Positions 9,127 through 18,883 of a stretch of 64,000 nucleotides of DNA are shown piece after piece. The stretch spans positions 2,790,001 through 2,854,000 of the forward strand of contig NZ_CP145904.1 in assembly GCF_036895565.1 (NCBI RefSeq), written 5' to 3'. The notes under the pieces were generated by a model. It was not told the DNA's origin and made no database searches. It was given only the letters and a program-made list of their open reading frames with translations. Source of the stretch: Flavobacterium sp. KS-LB2. GTDB taxonomy: Bacteria > Bacteroidota > Bacteroidia > Flavobacteriales > Flavobacteriaceae. Positions within the stretch are counted from its first letter, which is position 1, and each line of letters opens with the position of its first letter. The translations under genes and the position numbers were made by a program.

Positions 9127-9638
9127 GGTACAAAATGCCAATTTTTTACCTATTATTTATTGTTCGAAATAGCAATACGCTTCCTAAAAAGCGACACAAA
9201 ATCATAAACAACTGAATGACAGATAACAAAACAATAAAAAACCAACTTAAACTACTATAAAAAATCACCTAAATTGGTGATAAAAAGCAATAAAAAAAGG
9301 TGCTAAACTAACCTTAATAGCGTTAAAACTTCTAGCTGAAATTTACGTAAATCTAACGCCCTTAAATTACACAGTAGAGTAGCAAATGTCAGGGGATGGC
9401 AAAAAAGAAAAGGAGATATTGAGCACAGCGAAGTCGAAGTTCCGTGAATTCCATAAAAATAGTAACGCACGAATAGTTTTTTTGTGGCATTCGAAAACTA
9501 ATTTAACTAACGAGGATGTGTAAACTTGATTTTTTTGTTCTCACCACCCGCATTGGAGTCGAAGGATTCATCAAGCAAAATTAATTTAAGGACAACTCTT
9601 AATTCAAAATCAAAGTCGATTAAAATCAAGAGGGTAGT

Positions 9639-9683
9639 CTGAGCTTATCGAAGACCTTCCCAAAAACACTTCGACAAGCTCAG
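9639..9683. repeat. REP-like inverted repeat (CTGAGCTTATCGAAG / CTTCGACAAGCTCAG)
   Basis: The arms at 9639-9653 and 9669-9683 are complementary over 15 nt with one mismatch and enclose a 15-nt loop. The right arm continues into TGTGACA. The CTTCGACAAGCTCAG motif is a widespread palindromic intergenic repeat in many bacterial genomes. In RNA this would be a strong stem-loop. Confidence 0.85.
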
Positions 9684-9732
9684 TGTGACAAATGCATTAC
9701 GATGCGTTATAAAAACAGAATTACACCAAACG

Positions 9733-9767
<35 letters not shown>

Positions 9768-9857
9768 CAGTTGGGTGAAATTATTAAAAACATCAGTTCC
9801 GTTTATCCCGAACTTGTTTAGGGAAGTGTTTTTTTGTGTAGTAAAACAGAACAAAAC

Positions 9858-9899
9858 TTCTCGATACGCTCCGCTACTCGAAGTGATGTGTATCGAGAA
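9858..9899. repeat. REP-like inverted repeat (TTCTCGATAC / GTATCGAGAA)
   Basis: Perfect 10-nt arms lie at 9858-9867 and 9890-9899, with GCTCCGCTACTCGAAGTGAT in the 22-nt loop. Further degenerate CTCGATAC and CTCGAAGC pieces follow to about 9970. It looks like a second palindromic repeat family beside the one at 9639-9683. Confidence 0.85.
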
Positions 9900-10031
9900 C
9901 CGTTTTTATTAAAATTTTCCGCTGTTCTGACTTTTATCGAAAGGCTCGATACATTTTCTTCTCGAAGCATCGGAAAAAAAACACTCAAACTGACGAAGAA
10001 TTACCATCAAAAACCAATACTACCAATGGGT

Positions 10032-10048
10032 TAATAATAATAATAATA
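10032..10048. repeat. Short second TAA microsatellite
   Basis: Seventeen nt of pure TAA repeat, about 270 nt from the longer tract and about 30 nt past the stop codon of the NusG-like gene (which is on the minus strand and ends at 10081). Confidence 0.9.
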
Positions 10049-10080
10049 CACAAACTCGAAATTAATAAAAATTAGAAACC

Positions 10081-10545
10081 TTATTTATGTTTCATTTTCA
10101 ATACACATCCTAACGATTCCAAAACCAACACATAATGTGTATTAGTAACCTCTTGAACAATTGCTTTTTGGTTAGAAAAAGGTCCTGATTCTAATTGTAT
10201 AGCATCTCCTACTTGAAATGAGTGTATTGAAACATCATTACTCTCGGAAGGATCCATCCATTTTTTGATAATACTAATCTCTTCATCGCGAACTACAGCT
10301 GGTTTTCCCAACCAAAATAAATAACGCACCACTCCTACTGATTGAAATACAGCATTCCGTTCAGAATCGGGTAACTGAACAAAAACATAAGAATTAAAAA
10401 GTGGCACCTCAACTTTTTTCTTTCTATCTGACCATTGTCTAACTTGTGTAACCAAAGGGCAATAGCACTCTATTCCTTTATTTTTTAATTGTTCTGCAAC
10501 TTTTTTCTCCCATTTGGGCTTTGTGTAAACTACATACCAATTCAT
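10081..10545 (-). CDS. NusG/RfaH-family transcription antiterminator, UpxY-like
   Basis: This 154-residue protein has the NGN domain (WYVVYTKPKWEKKVAEQL at residues 3-20, PLFNSYVFVQL, VGVVRYLFWLGKPAVV) and a C-terminal KOW-like segment (FQVGDAIQLESGPFSNQKAIV). Specialised paralogues of this kind (UpxY, RfaH, LoaP) load on RNA polymerase and allow reading through long polysaccharide operons. The general NusG is normally longer and sits beside secE and rplK, which are absent here, so a locus-specific role is favoured. It precedes the 1 kb non-coding spacer and the sugar-nucleotide genes. Confidence 0.87.
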   Translation of the reverse strand: MNWYVVYTKPKWEKKVAEQLKNKGIECYCPLVTQVRQWSDRKKKVEVPLFNSYVFVQLPDSERNAVFQSVGVVRYLFWLGKPAVVRDEEISIIKKWMDPSESNDVSIHSFQVGDAIQLESGPFSNQKAIVQEVTNTHYVLVLESLGCVLKMKHK

Positions 10546-10704
10546 TTTTTTGTTTTTATATGGTACTAAATTAGTTTTTAGTAACGGTGTTCAAAGTAAA
10601 CTTTTAGACATAACAATATGGACTGCGCTTTATTATAAAGACGCTATTCTTTTTTTCCTTATTGCCGATATCTAACGCAACTCCTTTGACTTAACAACCT
10701 ATTT

Positions 10705-12096
10705 CTATGACCCTATCGCTTGGTATACAAAACCAATCGCTTCTAATTCTGCTGCATTCAGTAAGTTTCTGCCATCAAAAACAAAAGCAGGTTTCTGCAT
10801 TGAATCATAAATTTTTTGCCAATCATATTCGACAAATTCATCCCATTCCGTAAGTACAGCTATCGCGTGAGCATTATGACACGCCTCATAAGGAGAATCA
10901 AATGAGCTAATACTATTCGTGTTTAAAGTAGCGCTTCTCGTTTCTAAATAATTCAAATCATCAAGAATCTTTTTATTGGAAACTTTAGGATCATAAACCG
11001 CTATTTTTGCATGTTCATTTATCAAATCATCAGCCACATAAATAGCTGCAGATTCCCTAGTATCATTAGTGTCTTTTTTGAAAGCCCAACCTAGAAAAGT
11101 TATTTTTTTATCAGAAACTGTATTGTATAGCGTTTGAACAATATTGTTTGAGAATCGTCTTTTTTGATGATCATTCATTATAATTACCTGCTCCCAATAA
11201 TCAGCCACTTCATGCAACCCATACGATTTTGCAATATAAACTAAATTCAATATGTCTTTTTGAAAACAAGAACCTCCAAACCCAACAGACGCTTTAAGGA
11301 ATTTTGATCCTATTCTGCTATCCATTCCTATAGCTTTCGCCACTTCATTCACATCTGCCCCAGTTTTTTCACAAAGTTCAGACATGGCATTTATCGATGA
11401 AATCCGTTGTGCCAAAAATGCATTTGCAGTAAGTTTAGACAACTCTGAGGACCAAACATTAGTAGTTAATATTTTATCAGCGGTAACCCAATTAGAATAT
11501 ACATCAACAAGAGCTTGAATCGCTCTTTGTCCTTCCTCAGAAGAATCGCCTCCTATTAATATCCGATCCGGATTTAATAAATCTTGAACAGCAGTTCCCT
11601 CAGCAAGAAATTCAGGGTTTGATAAAATTTGAAACTGTACGCCATTCCCGGTATTATCTAAAATACTTTTGATAGCTTCCGCTGTTCTAACAGGAAGTGT
11701 CGACTTCTCTACAACAATTTTATTGTCTTTGGCAACTTTGGCAATTTGCCTCGCACACAATTCAATATATTTCAAATCAGCAGCCATACCTTTTCCTTTT
11801 CCATAGGTTTTAGTAGGCGTATTAACCGATATAAATATAATTTGAGCTTCGTCTATTGCTTTTTCTACATCAGTAGAAAAAAACAAGTTTTTTCCTCTTG
11901 ATTCGGCAACAATTTCGCTTAAACCGGGTTCGTAAATAGGTATATTATTTACATTTTTATCATTCCATGCAGCAATTCGCTCTTCATTTAAGTCTACTAC
12001 TGTAACTTGTATTTGTGGACATTTTTGAGCTATAACCGCCATCGTTGGGCCTCCTACATATCCAGCTCCAATGCAACAAATTTTTGTAATTTTCAT
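10705..12096 (-). CDS. ugd: UDP-glucose 6-dehydrogenase, eukaryote-type
   Basis: A 463-residue enzyme oxidising UDP-glucose to UDP-glucuronate with NAD+. The Rossmann motif GAGYVGGPT is at residues 10-18. Other landmarks are [40 protein letters not shown] and the catalytic Cys in [10 protein letters not shown]. These segments read almost word for word like animal UGDH rather than the shorter bacterial Ugd. No mutated active-site residue was seen. It stands alone with 159- and 66-nt gaps to its neighbours, and a -7 box at 12116-12123 (TATATTTG on the minus strand) may give it its own promoter. Confidence 0.95.
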   Translation of the reverse strand: MKITKICCIGAGYVGGPTMAVIAQKCPQIQVTVVDLNEERIAAWNDKNVNNIPIYEPGLSEIVAESRGKNLFFSTDVEKAIDEAQIIFISVNTPTKTYGKGKGMAADLKYIELCARQIAKVAKDNKIVVEKSTLPVRTAEAIKSILDNTGNGVQFQILSNPEFLAEGTAVQDLLNPDRILIGGDSSEEGQRAIQALVDVYSNWVTADKILTTNVWSSELSKLTANAFLAQRISSINAMSELCEKTGADVNEVAKAIGMDSRIGSKFLKASVGFGGSCFQKDILNLVYIAKSYGLHEVADYWEQVIIMNDHQKRRFSNNIVQTLYNTVSDKKITFLGWAFKKDTNDTRESAAIYVADDLINEHAKIAVYDPKVSNKKILDDLNYLETRSATLNTNSISSFDSPYEACHNAHAIAVLTEWDEFVEYDWQKIYDSMQKPAFVFDGRNLLNAAELEAIGFVYQAIGS

Positions 12097-12162
12097 TTAT
12101 TTAAATTTTAATTTGCAAATATATTTTAATTTGATGTATATTTTTTTCTACCGAAAAAACTT

Positions 12163-13146
12163 TTATCTAAGATTATTCCAATACCACTGTACTGCTTCTT
12201 TCAATCCTTCTTGCATCGAATATTTTGGATTATAACCCAACAATTCTTTTGCCTTGTCGATACTTGCCAAAGAATGTGGAATATCGCCTGCTCTATTAGG
12301 GCCATATTCTACGGGAACAGCAGCAATTTTTTGATCGTATTGAGCTAAAAATTCTTTCAAATACGTCACTAAATCATTCAACGTATTCCTGTCGCCATAG
12401 GCTGTGTTGTATATCGTATTGATTGATTCTGGGTTATTGGTTAGCATAGCCAACTCATTCATTTGAATTACATTATCAATATAAGTAAAATCACGTGAAT
12501 AGTTTCCATCCCCATTTATTTTAGGGCTTTGTAATTGCATCAATTGCATTACAAATTTAGGAATGACCGCAGCATATGCTCCGTTTGGATCTTGCTTCCG
12601 ACCAAAAACATTAAAATACCGCAACCCAATTGTTTCTAAGCCATAAGTCCTACTAAAGATTTCAGCATATAATTCGTTCACATATTTTGTTATAGCATAA
12701 GGCGAAAGCGGCTTTCCAATTACTGCTTCAACTTTAGGCAAAGCTTCAGAATCACCATAAGTAGAAGAGCTTGCTGCGTATACAAATCGTTTCACTTTAG
12801 CATCCCTTGAAGCTACTAACATGTTCAAAAAACCAGCAACATTTACATCATTTGTTGTAACAGGATCATTTATAGATCTTGGTACAGAACCCAATGCTGC
12901 CTGATGTAAAACATAATCTATTCCTTGTACTGCGTTATGACATTCTATAGCATTACGAATATCCCCTTCTATCAAATAAAAATTGGGATGATTTATGAAA
13001 TCCTTTAAATTATGCCTATAACCAGTTGCAAAATTATCAAAACAAACTACTTTATAGTCTTTCGACAAAAAATACTCACATAGATTCGAACCTATAAATC
13101 CTGCACCTCCAGTAATTAAAACGGAACTCTTTGTTTCTATTTGCAT
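12163..13146 (-). CDS. NAD-dependent epimerase, UDP-GlcNAc C4-epimerase type (WbpP/TviC-like)
   Basis: This is an extended SDR of 327 residues. The GGAGFIG motif is at residues 13-19, then FDNFATGYRHNL, HQAALGSVPRSINDP, AASSSTYGDS and the catalytic SPYAITKYVNE. The SVPRSIxDP and YGD features match the WbpP/TviC group, which interconverts UDP-GlcNAc and UDP-GalNAc or the corresponding uronic acids. With the TviB-like dehydrogenase it would give a Vi-antigen-like route to UDP-GalNAcA. It starts 20 nt after the wzc stop, consistent with one operon. Confidence 0.87.
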   Translation of the reverse strand: MQIETKSSVLITGGAGFIGSNLCEYFLSKDYKVVCFDNFATGYRHNLKDFINHPNFYLIEGDIRNAIECHNAVQGIDYVLHQAALGSVPRSINDPVTTNDVNVAGFLNMLVASRDAKVKRFVYAASSSTYGDSEALPKVEAVIGKPLSPYAITKYVNELYAEIFSRTYGLETIGLRYFNVFGRKQDPNGAYAAVIPKFVMQLMQLQSPKINGDGNYSRDFTYIDNVIQMNELAMLTNNPESINTIYNTAYGDRNTLNDLVTYLKEFLAQYDQKIAAVPVEYGPNRAGDIPHSLASIDKAKELLGYNPKYSMQEGLKEAVQWYWNNLR

Positions 13147-13166
13147 CTGTTTTTATTTTAAAACAA

Positions 13167-15635
13167 TTACTTCGTTTGTTTATTCAAAATTTTCTGTGCT
13201 ATCCTTTGATAGATGCTTTTAGGTTTTCCTTCTTCATAATATCCATTTGCATAGGTTCCATATCCATAACCGTACCCATAACCGTATCCATAACCCGTAC
13301 CATATTTTGCTTTATTCACTAATCCATTCAAAATAATACTAGTATTATTCAACTCCCCGCGTTTCACTCTGTTATTTAATAGCGTAATCATTTCTTTTTT
13401 AGTAAAGTTTTGTCTAACTATATATAAAGTAACATCACAATATTGTGCTAACTCCAAAGCATCTGATACCAGTCCTACTGGTGGCGTATCCAGAATAATA
13501 TAATCGTATTTTTTCTTTAACTCTGCTATTAGTTCTCCCATTCCTTGACTCATAATCATTTCAGCAGGATTGGGTGGAATAGGCCCTGACAAAATAACGT
13601 CTAGAAAAGGTATGTGTGTTTGATTGATGATTTCATCAATTGTTTTTTGTTTGATTAAATAATTAACCACCCCAATTTCATTCGACAAATTAAATTCAGC
13701 AGACAGTTTTGGCTTTCTTAAATCCAAACCAATAACCACTGTTTTTTTCTCGCTAAGAGCAAATACCGTAGCAATATTGATGGAACAAAATGTTTTTCCT
13801 TCACCACTCACAGAAGAGGTAATCATTAGTGTCTTTGCTCCGTCTAAATTTTGTTGTTTATATAAAAACTGAAGAGAGGAACGAATGGCTCTAAAAGATT
13901 CTGACAAAGCTGATTTTGGTTTATCAAAAACAGCTAAATTGGTATTTTCTTTATTAACTCCTACAACACCTATTAAAGGGATTTTTGTCATTTTACTAAT
14001 ATCCTCTGCATTTTGAACCGAATTATTGATAAAGAACACTGCAAATACAAAAACCAATGGAAAAAGTATCCCTAGAAATAAAGCCAATACATAATTAACT
14101 GATGTTTTTGGACCTATAAGTCCTCCACCAACATCTTTTGCTGGATCTATAAAATGAACATCTGATAGATTTGCCGCCTTAACAATATCTGCTTCACTTC
14201 TTTTTTGAAGAAAAGTACTGTAAATATTATCACTTAAATCATATTTCCTTTTGATTTTAATAAGCTCTTGTTGATCCTCCGGAAGTTGCTTTATAGTACT
14301 TTCAGTCTCATTTATTTTGCTACTCACCATTGCCAAATCATACTGAAGAGAAGATTTAGCAGTTGCTATATTTTCTAACAAGACGTTTTTGACAGCTTCC
14401 ATTTGGTTGTCAAAATCTTTGAATATCTTATCGCTTTTTACAGCATAAGCCATCTCAGATCTTTGGGCTGATAATGCTATCAACTTCGAAACATTTACAA
14501 CAATATTTGGGTCCTCTATTCCTGCAACAGAGGGAGCTGGAAGCTTCGCATAGTTTACACTACTTTTTAAATATGATTTCAAAGAATTATAGTACGCCAT
14601 TTTACGATTTACTTCGTCTTTCTTGACATCAAATTCCAATATTTTTTCAGAAAATTTAGCCCCACCCTCTTCAATATCGTATATGTTTTTACCTTTTCTA
14701 AAGGTTTTCAACTCATTTCCAGTTTCCTTGAGTTGAGATTCCATCGTTACTAATGTACTGTCAATAAATGCTATGGTGTTCGTAGCAAATTGATTCTTAC
14801 TGTCCAATTGTCTTTTTATCAACATCTTAACAGTCGCATTCAAATACTCTACCATTCGTGCTTTATTAGTTCCTTGCATACCTAAGGTAATTATAGAACC
14901 GCCTTTATCATCTGAACTTACATTTATCCCTTTGTATGCTGATACCGTTCCGTTAAAATCACTAAAAGACACAAAATATTCATTTCCTTTATAGAAACCT
15001 GGATTTTCATTTATTTGCAACTTCCAGTTTAAGAAAGGTAAAGAAACTTTTTCACCTACTTTGTATTGCTTTACAAAATCCCCAGTCTCAACTGCTGTAT
15101 TGCTATATGAGTTGTCCGAATAGGTTATTACAGAAACATTTTGACTCTGAAACGGAATTCTAATTTCATAGGTATTTTCATTTATAAACTTAATACCGAT
15201 TAAAGTCCCCGCTAATTGCCCTTTTGATTTATCAATATTGACATAAAAAGGAACTGACCCATAGGCATCTACCAGCTTATATTCGCCTTGAACTAAATAA
15301 TTAATGTAGTACTGTAATTTATCTACAACTAGTTCATTATGAGACCTCGACTGCAAAGTCGTTGAAATAGTCTGAACTTGATCTGAAGTACCTCCCCAAT
15401 TAAACACTAAACTGGTATTTGAGGTAAAAAGAGGATTGCTTTCTTCTTTGACAGAAATAAGCGTTTCCATACCGTAAATTTTTTCTTTACGAATATTTAC
15501 TTGATATGCAATCGTGAAAGTAATTAATAAACTTATTAAAAACCACTTCCAATAACTTCCGATTTTTATTAAGAAACCTTTGAAGTCAAAGCTTACTTGG
15601 TTTTCAAAAATCGAAAAATCTTTTATATCTAACAT
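13167..15635 (-). CDS. wzc: Polysaccharide co-polymerase with tyrosine autokinase domain (Wzc-like)
   Basis: An 822-residue inner-membrane protein. A first membrane helix lies at about residues 30-50 (WKWFLISLLITFTIAY), followed by a large periplasmic Wzz/GNVR region with coiled-coil stretches, a second helix at about 500-530, then the cytoplasmic BY-kinase. Kinase landmarks are Walker A SSVSGEGKTF, Walker A' VIGLDLRKPKL and Walker B YDYIILDTPP. The tail holds ten tyrosines within a run of Tyr-Gly repeats, the expected autophosphorylation cluster. It controls polymer length and export together with Wza, encoded 16 nt upstream. Confidence 0.95.
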   Translation of the reverse strand: MLDIKDFSIFENQVSFDFKGFLIKIGSYWKWFLISLLITFTIAYQVNIRKEKIYGMETLISVKEESNPLFTSNTSLVFNWGGTSDQVQTISTTLQSRSHNELVVDKLQYYINYLVQGEYKLVDAYGSVPFYVNIDKSKGQLAGTLIGIKFINENTYEIRIPFQSQNVSVITYSDNSYSNTAVETGDFVKQYKVGEKVSLPFLNWKLQINENPGFYKGNEYFVSFSDFNGTVSAYKGINVSSDDKGGSIITLGMQGTNKARMVEYLNATVKMLIKRQLDSKNQFATNTIAFIDSTLVTMESQLKETGNELKTFRKGKNIYDIEEGGAKFSEKILEFDVKKDEVNRKMAYYNSLKSYLKSSVNYAKLPAPSVAGIEDPNIVVNVSKLIALSAQRSEMAYAVKSDKIFKDFDNQMEAVKNVLLENIATAKSSLQYDLAMVSSKINETESTIKQLPEDQQELIKIKRKYDLSDNIYSTFLQKRSEADIVKAANLSDVHFIDPAKDVGGGLIGPKTSVNYVLALFLGILFPLVFVFAVFFINNSVQNAEDISKMTKIPLIGVVGVNKENTNLAVFDKPKSALSESFRAIRSSLQFLYKQQNLDGAKTLMITSSVSGEGKTFCSINIATVFALSEKKTVVIGLDLRKPKLSAEFNLSNEIGVVNYLIKQKTIDEIINQTHIPFLDVILSGPIPPNPAEMIMSQGMGELIAELKKKYDYIILDTPPVGLVSDALELAQYCDVTLYIVRQNFTKKEMITLLNNRVKRGELNNTSIILNGLVNKAKYGTGYGYGYGYGYGYGTYANGYYEEGKPKSIYQRIAQKILNKQTK
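13257..13292 (-). repeat. Hexamer repeat encoding the Tyr-Gly tail of the Wzc-like kinase
   Basis: Six consecutive hexamers (plus-strand forms TCCATA, ACCGTA, CCCATA) encode six Tyr-Gly pairs. In pairs they make an imperfect 12-nt repeat. Gain or loss of a unit would keep the frame and only change the number of phosphorylatable tyrosines. Confidence 0.9.
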
Positions 15636-15650
15636 TTTTTGAGTGCTGTT

Positions 15651-16442
15651 TTAATTTTTTAATAGTAAAAAAGTAGTTGTCGCTAAAGATAACAATGTGA
15701 TAATCGTTCCCAAAGATTCAATACCAGTTTTTCCAGTACCCCAAGTTTTTTGCTTGAGTGGTTTTATATAAATATAATCATTTGGTTGCAAATAGAAATA
15801 AGGCGATTGCATCACATTTATATCGGTAAGATCTAAATCATGCATAACAACCCCGGTTGGTGTTTTTCGCATAATGGTAACTGCTTTTCTATCTCCGGTA
15901 ATCGTAATGTCACCAGAATTTGCAATAGCCTCCATAATAGTTACTTGCTCTTGAAACAAAGTTTTAGTCCCTGGAGCACTTATCTCTCCATTAATGGTAA
16001 ACCGTAAGCCAGCTAATTTAACCGTAACAAAAATATTAGCTTCTTTATTGAAATATTCTGCTAACAATTGCTTTTCAACTTTAACTCTAATTTCCTCCAA
16101 GGTATAGCCTATAACATTTAATTCTCCCAAAACAGGAATTCTTATATTACCATGATCATCCACCGTAAATCCGTCAAAATACAATCCTGACTCTGATTTA
16201 CCCGCAGCAACACCTTCATTTGAAGGACTAAAAATAGCAACTAATTTAGGATCAATTGCTTTTATGGTAATACTCAAAACGTCATTAGTTTGTAACCTAT
16301 ATGGCTTTGACTCAACAGGCGCTATCCTATTTTCAGCATCTGAATTGTTCTTTTTCTGAAGGTAAATTAAATCTTGAGTTGGAATACAAGAAGAAAACAA
16401 CACACTAATAAACAACAACAAATAGAGTATGGATTTGCTCAT
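15651..16442 (-). CDS. wza: Polysaccharide export outer-membrane lipoprotein (Wza-like)
   Basis: The frame is open further upstream to a TTG at 16463, but the Met at 16442 gives a proper lipoprotein signal (MSKSILYLLLFISVLFSSC, Cys19 in an LFSSC lipobox), so I chose it: 263 residues. A Poly_export/SLBB core follows (PYRLQTNDVLSITI, GNIRIPVLGELNVIGYTLEEI, FTINGEISAPGTK, LQPNDYIYIKPLK). The protein ends in a hydrophobic helix (TIITLLSLATTTFLLL). It would form the outer-membrane exit pore, partnered with the Wzc-like protein. It appears to be the first gene of the locus. Confidence 0.93.
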   Translation of the reverse strand: MSKSILYLLLFISVLFSSCIPTQDLIYLQKKNNSDAENRIAPVESKPYRLQTNDVLSITIKAIDPKLVAIFSPSNEGVAAGKSESGLYFDGFTVDDHGNIRIPVLGELNVIGYTLEEIRVKVEKQLLAEYFNKEANIFVTVKLAGLRFTINGEISAPGTKTLFQEQVTIMEAIANSGDITITGDRKAVTIMRKTPTGVVMHDLDLTDINVMQSPYFYLQPNDYIYIKPLKQKTWGTGKTGIESLGTIITLLSLATTTFLLLKN

Positions 16443-16460
16443 TTTAAATATTTTTAATGA

Positions 16461-16468
16461 CAAATATA
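16461..16468 (-). promoter_or_regulatory. Candidate -7 box for the wza/wzc polysaccharide operon
   Basis: The minus strand reads TATATTTG, a perfect TAnnTTTG match. Transcription would begin near 16455, about 13 nt before the chosen wza ATG. The -33 region is only T-rich. Confidence 0.45.
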
Positions 16469-16513
16469 GCTTTTCATTTACTATTTAAAAAACATCACTA
16501 TTCATTAAATGGA

Positions 16514-17134
16514 TTAATTATTTTTAAACGACTTTTCGAAAGGTACTCTTTGCAAAATACTCCTTCCCAAGGTAACTTCATCAGCATATTCAAGCTCATC
16601 TCCTACCGAAATCCCTCTTGCTATTGTTGACATAGTTATTTCACAATCGGCAATTTGTTTATAGATATAAAAATTAGTGGTATCGCCTTCCATTGTAGAA
16701 CTTAATGCAAAAATCACTTCAGTTACACTACCTGATTTCACCTTATCGACCAAAGTATTAATATTCAACTGACTGGGACCAACTCCATCAATAGGAGAAA
16801 TTTTACCTCCTAAAACATGATAAATCCCTCTAAACTGTCCCGTATTTTCAATAGCCATAACATCCCGAATATCCTCTACAATACAAATAATCTGGTGATT
16901 CCTACTCTGATTGGCACAAATTTCACACATGACACTATCCGAAATATTATGACAGCTAGTACAATACTTAATATCTTCACGCATAGCCACCAAGGCTTGG
17001 GATAAAAAACCAGTTTGCTCTTTAGGCTGTTTTAACAAATGTAATACTAATCGCAGTGCGGTTCGTTTGCCAATTCCCGGCAACTGAGACATTTCATTAA
17101 CTGCTTTCTCTATAAGTTTTGAAGAAAATTCCAT
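16514..17134 (-). CDS. recR: Recombination protein RecR
   Basis: The standard RecR start [26 protein letters not shown] is at 17134, giving 206 residues; an in-frame upstream Met at 17152 would add six unconserved residues. It has the helix-hairpin-helix [12 protein letters not shown], a four-Cys zinc finger ([16 protein letters not shown]) and a Toprim domain ([25 protein letters not shown]). With RecF and RecO it loads RecA at gaps. It is a monocistronic housekeeping gene at the right border of the polysaccharide locus, with 71 nt between its stop and the wza start. Confidence 0.97.
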   Translation of the reverse strand: MEFSSKLIEKAVNEMSQLPGIGKRTALRLVLHLLKQPKEQTGFLSQALVAMREDIKYCTSCHNISDSVMCEICANQSRNHQIICIVEDIRDVMAIENTGQFRGIYHVLGGKISPIDGVGPSQLNINTLVDKVKSGSVTEVIFALSSTMEGDTTNFYIYKQIADCEITMSTIARGISVGDELEYADEVTLGRSILQRVPFEKSFKNN

Positions 17135-17139
17135 AAAAG

Positions 17140-17147
17140 CAAAAGTA
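17140..17147 (-). promoter_or_regulatory. Candidate -7 box for recR, 5 nt before its ATG
   Basis: The minus strand reads TACTTTTG (TAnnTTTG). An approximate -33 element (ATTG) lies 19 nt further upstream at 17167-17170. The first transcribed base would fall at or next to the ATG at 17134, implying a leaderless message. Confidence 0.5.
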
Positions 17148-17166
17148 GTCAATTAGTTTATTTGTT

Positions 17167-17223
17167 CAATCGGTTATTTGTTTAATCGAATCTGTGATTT
17201 TCCCATATACAAATAAACGATTA
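17167..17223. repeat. Imperfect inverted repeat between recR and the symporter gene
   Basis: CAATCGGTTATTTGT (17167-17181) and ACAAATAAACGATTA (17209-17223) are complementary at 13 of 15 positions. The left arm is also partly duplicated directly (TTTGTTCAATCGG, then TTTGTTTAATCGA). Related sequence occurs upstream of rarA. Confidence 0.6.
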
Positions 17224-17263
17224 AGCAAAAAATCGTATTTTGGCTTCGAATAAAAAAAACACA

Positions 17264-18772
17264 ATGACTCCCAGCACCATTCTAATCCTCATAATCGTTT
17301 ATTTTGGAATTTTATTTTACATCTCTCATGCTGTAAGTAAAAAAGACAGTGGAAACGATGCTTTTTTTAAAGCCAATAAAAATTCTAAATGGTACTTAGT
17401 AGCTTTTGGAATGATTGGAACGGCACTTTCTGGAGTAACTTTTATTTCTGTTCCAGGAGAAGTTGGGGCGCCAAATGGAGAGCAATTCAAATACTTTCAG
17501 TTTGTATTAGGCAATGCTATCGGCTTCATTATCATAGCAAAAGTATTACTTCCGCTGTATTATCGAATGAATTTGACCTCAATTTATGGTTATATTGAAC
17601 AACGGTTGGGAATTTATTCTTATAAAACTGCTGCAACTATTTTCTTGATTAGCCGAACCATTGGATCAGCATTCCGATTGTATCTTGTTGTGATTGTTTT
17701 ACAGCGTTTTGTATTTGACTTTTATGAAATTCCTTTTGCTGTTACGGTTTTAATTTCATTAGCTTTGATATTTGCTTACACCTATCGAGGCGGATTAAAA
17801 ACGATAATTATTACGGATACTTTACAAACTTTTTTCTTAGTAACTTCCGTTTTCCTGACCATTTTCTTTATTTGCAAAAGTTTAAATTTAAATGCTTTTG
17901 AAGCCTTTGAGGAAGTGAAAAACAGCAATTATTCTAAAGTATTTTTCTTTGAGGATTTTATATCGAGTAAGTTCCATTTTGTAAAACAAATTCTGGGAGG
18001 AATTTTTGTAACCATTGCCATGGTAGGTTTAGATCAGGACTTAATGCAGAAAAATTTAAGTTGCAAGAACATAGGCGAAGCACAAAAAAACATGTTCACT
18101 TTTACAGGAATATTTGTACTAATCAATATTTTTTTCCTCAGCGTAGGTGCTTTACTTTACATTTATGCTACTAAAAATGGGATTGAAGTTCCAACGGATT
18201 TAGTAACAGGCAAACCCAGAACAGATTTACTTTTTCCTGAAATTGCCTTTAATCATTTGGCTTTGATTCCGTCTGTTATTTTTTTATTAGGATTAACAGC
18301 CGCAACGTTTGCTACAACGGACTCTGCATTAACAGCACTTACTACTTCCTTTTGTGTGGATTTTTTAGGAATGGATAAAGCCGAAAACCTAAATAAACCA
18401 AATGTAGTACGAACCAGACATTTTGTTCATATCGCCTTTTCGATACTAATGTTTTTAGTCATTATTTTCTTTAATGCCGTAAATGACAGTTCTGTAGTGG
18501 GAATGATTTTTAGAGTTGCCTCTTACACGTATGGCCCGCTTTTAGGATTGTATTGTTTTGGTTTGTTTTTAAGGTCAAAAACAGTCAAAGACAAGTTTGT
18601 ACCAATTGTATGCTTGTTATCTCCAGCTCTAACTTATCTCATAAGCGAAAATTCGAAAACATTATTTTTAGGATATGTGTTCGATAACGAACTGATAATC
18701 GTAAATGGGCTAATCACTTTTCTAGGGTTAATGTTAATTAGCAAGAATGCCACTTCGGAAACACGATTCTAG
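17264..18772 (+). CDS. Sodium:solute symporter (SSS family)
   Basis: A polytopic inner-membrane protein of 502 residues with about 13 hydrophobic segments. The frame extends upstream to a TTG at 17240, but the ATG at 17264 begins just before the first membrane helix (MTPSTILILIIVYFGILFYI) and is preferred. SSS features include GMIGTALSGVTFISVPGEVG near residues 50-70 and GLTAATFATTDSALTALTTSF in the middle, matching the sodium-site helices. The substrate cannot be told; no catabolic genes are adjacent. Sequence of a dispersed structured element begins 5 nt after the stop. Confidence 0.93.
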   Translation: MTPSTILILIIVYFGILFYISHAVSKKDSGNDAFFKANKNSKWYLVAFGMIGTALSGVTFISVPGEVGAPNGEQFKYFQFVLGNAIGFIIIAKVLLPLYYRMNLTSIYGYIEQRLGIYSYKTAATIFLISRTIGSAFRLYLVVIVLQRFVFDFYEIPFAVTVLISLALIFAYTYRGGLKTIIITDTLQTFFLVTSVFLTIFFICKSLNLNAFEAFEEVKNSNYSKVFFFEDFISSKFHFVKQILGGIFVTIAMVGLDQDLMQKNLSCKNIGEAQKNMFTFTGIFVLINIFFLSVGALLYIYATKNGIEVPTDLVTGKPRTDLLFPEIAFNHLALIPSVIFLLGLTAATFATTDSALTALTTSFCVDFLGMDKAENLNKPNVVRTRHFVHIAFSILMFLVIIFFNAVNDSSVVGMIFRVASYTYGPLLGLYCFGLFLRSKTVKDKFVPIVCLLSPALTYLISENSKTLFLGYVFDNELIIVNGLITFLGLMLISKNATSETRF

Positions 18773-18776
18773 TTTT

Positions 18777-18876
18777 TAGCCCATCCCGAAGTTTCGGGAG
18801 TCAACGATATCCTTTTCTTATTCCGTTTTTTTTAACGGAACAAGAAAAAATATAGCGTACAGTTGGAATAACTCCT
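18777..18876 (+). ncRNA. Dispersed structured element, copy B (possible RNA or REP-like)
   Basis: It begins TAGCCC and ends TTGGAATAACTCC. Possible pairings are CAAC 18802-18805 with GTTG 18862-18865, GGAG 18797-18800 with CTCC 18872-18875, and an inner hairpin CCGTT 18833-18837 with AACGG 18844-18848. An extra hairpin (CCCGAAGTTTCGGG) is inserted near the left end. Related copies are at 27856-27920 and 62363-62506. It lies between two convergent genes and could also serve as a terminator. It may belong to a known flavobacterial RNA class such as Flavo-1, which I cannot verify here. Confidence 0.5.
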
Positions 18877-18883
18877 AAAAAAT

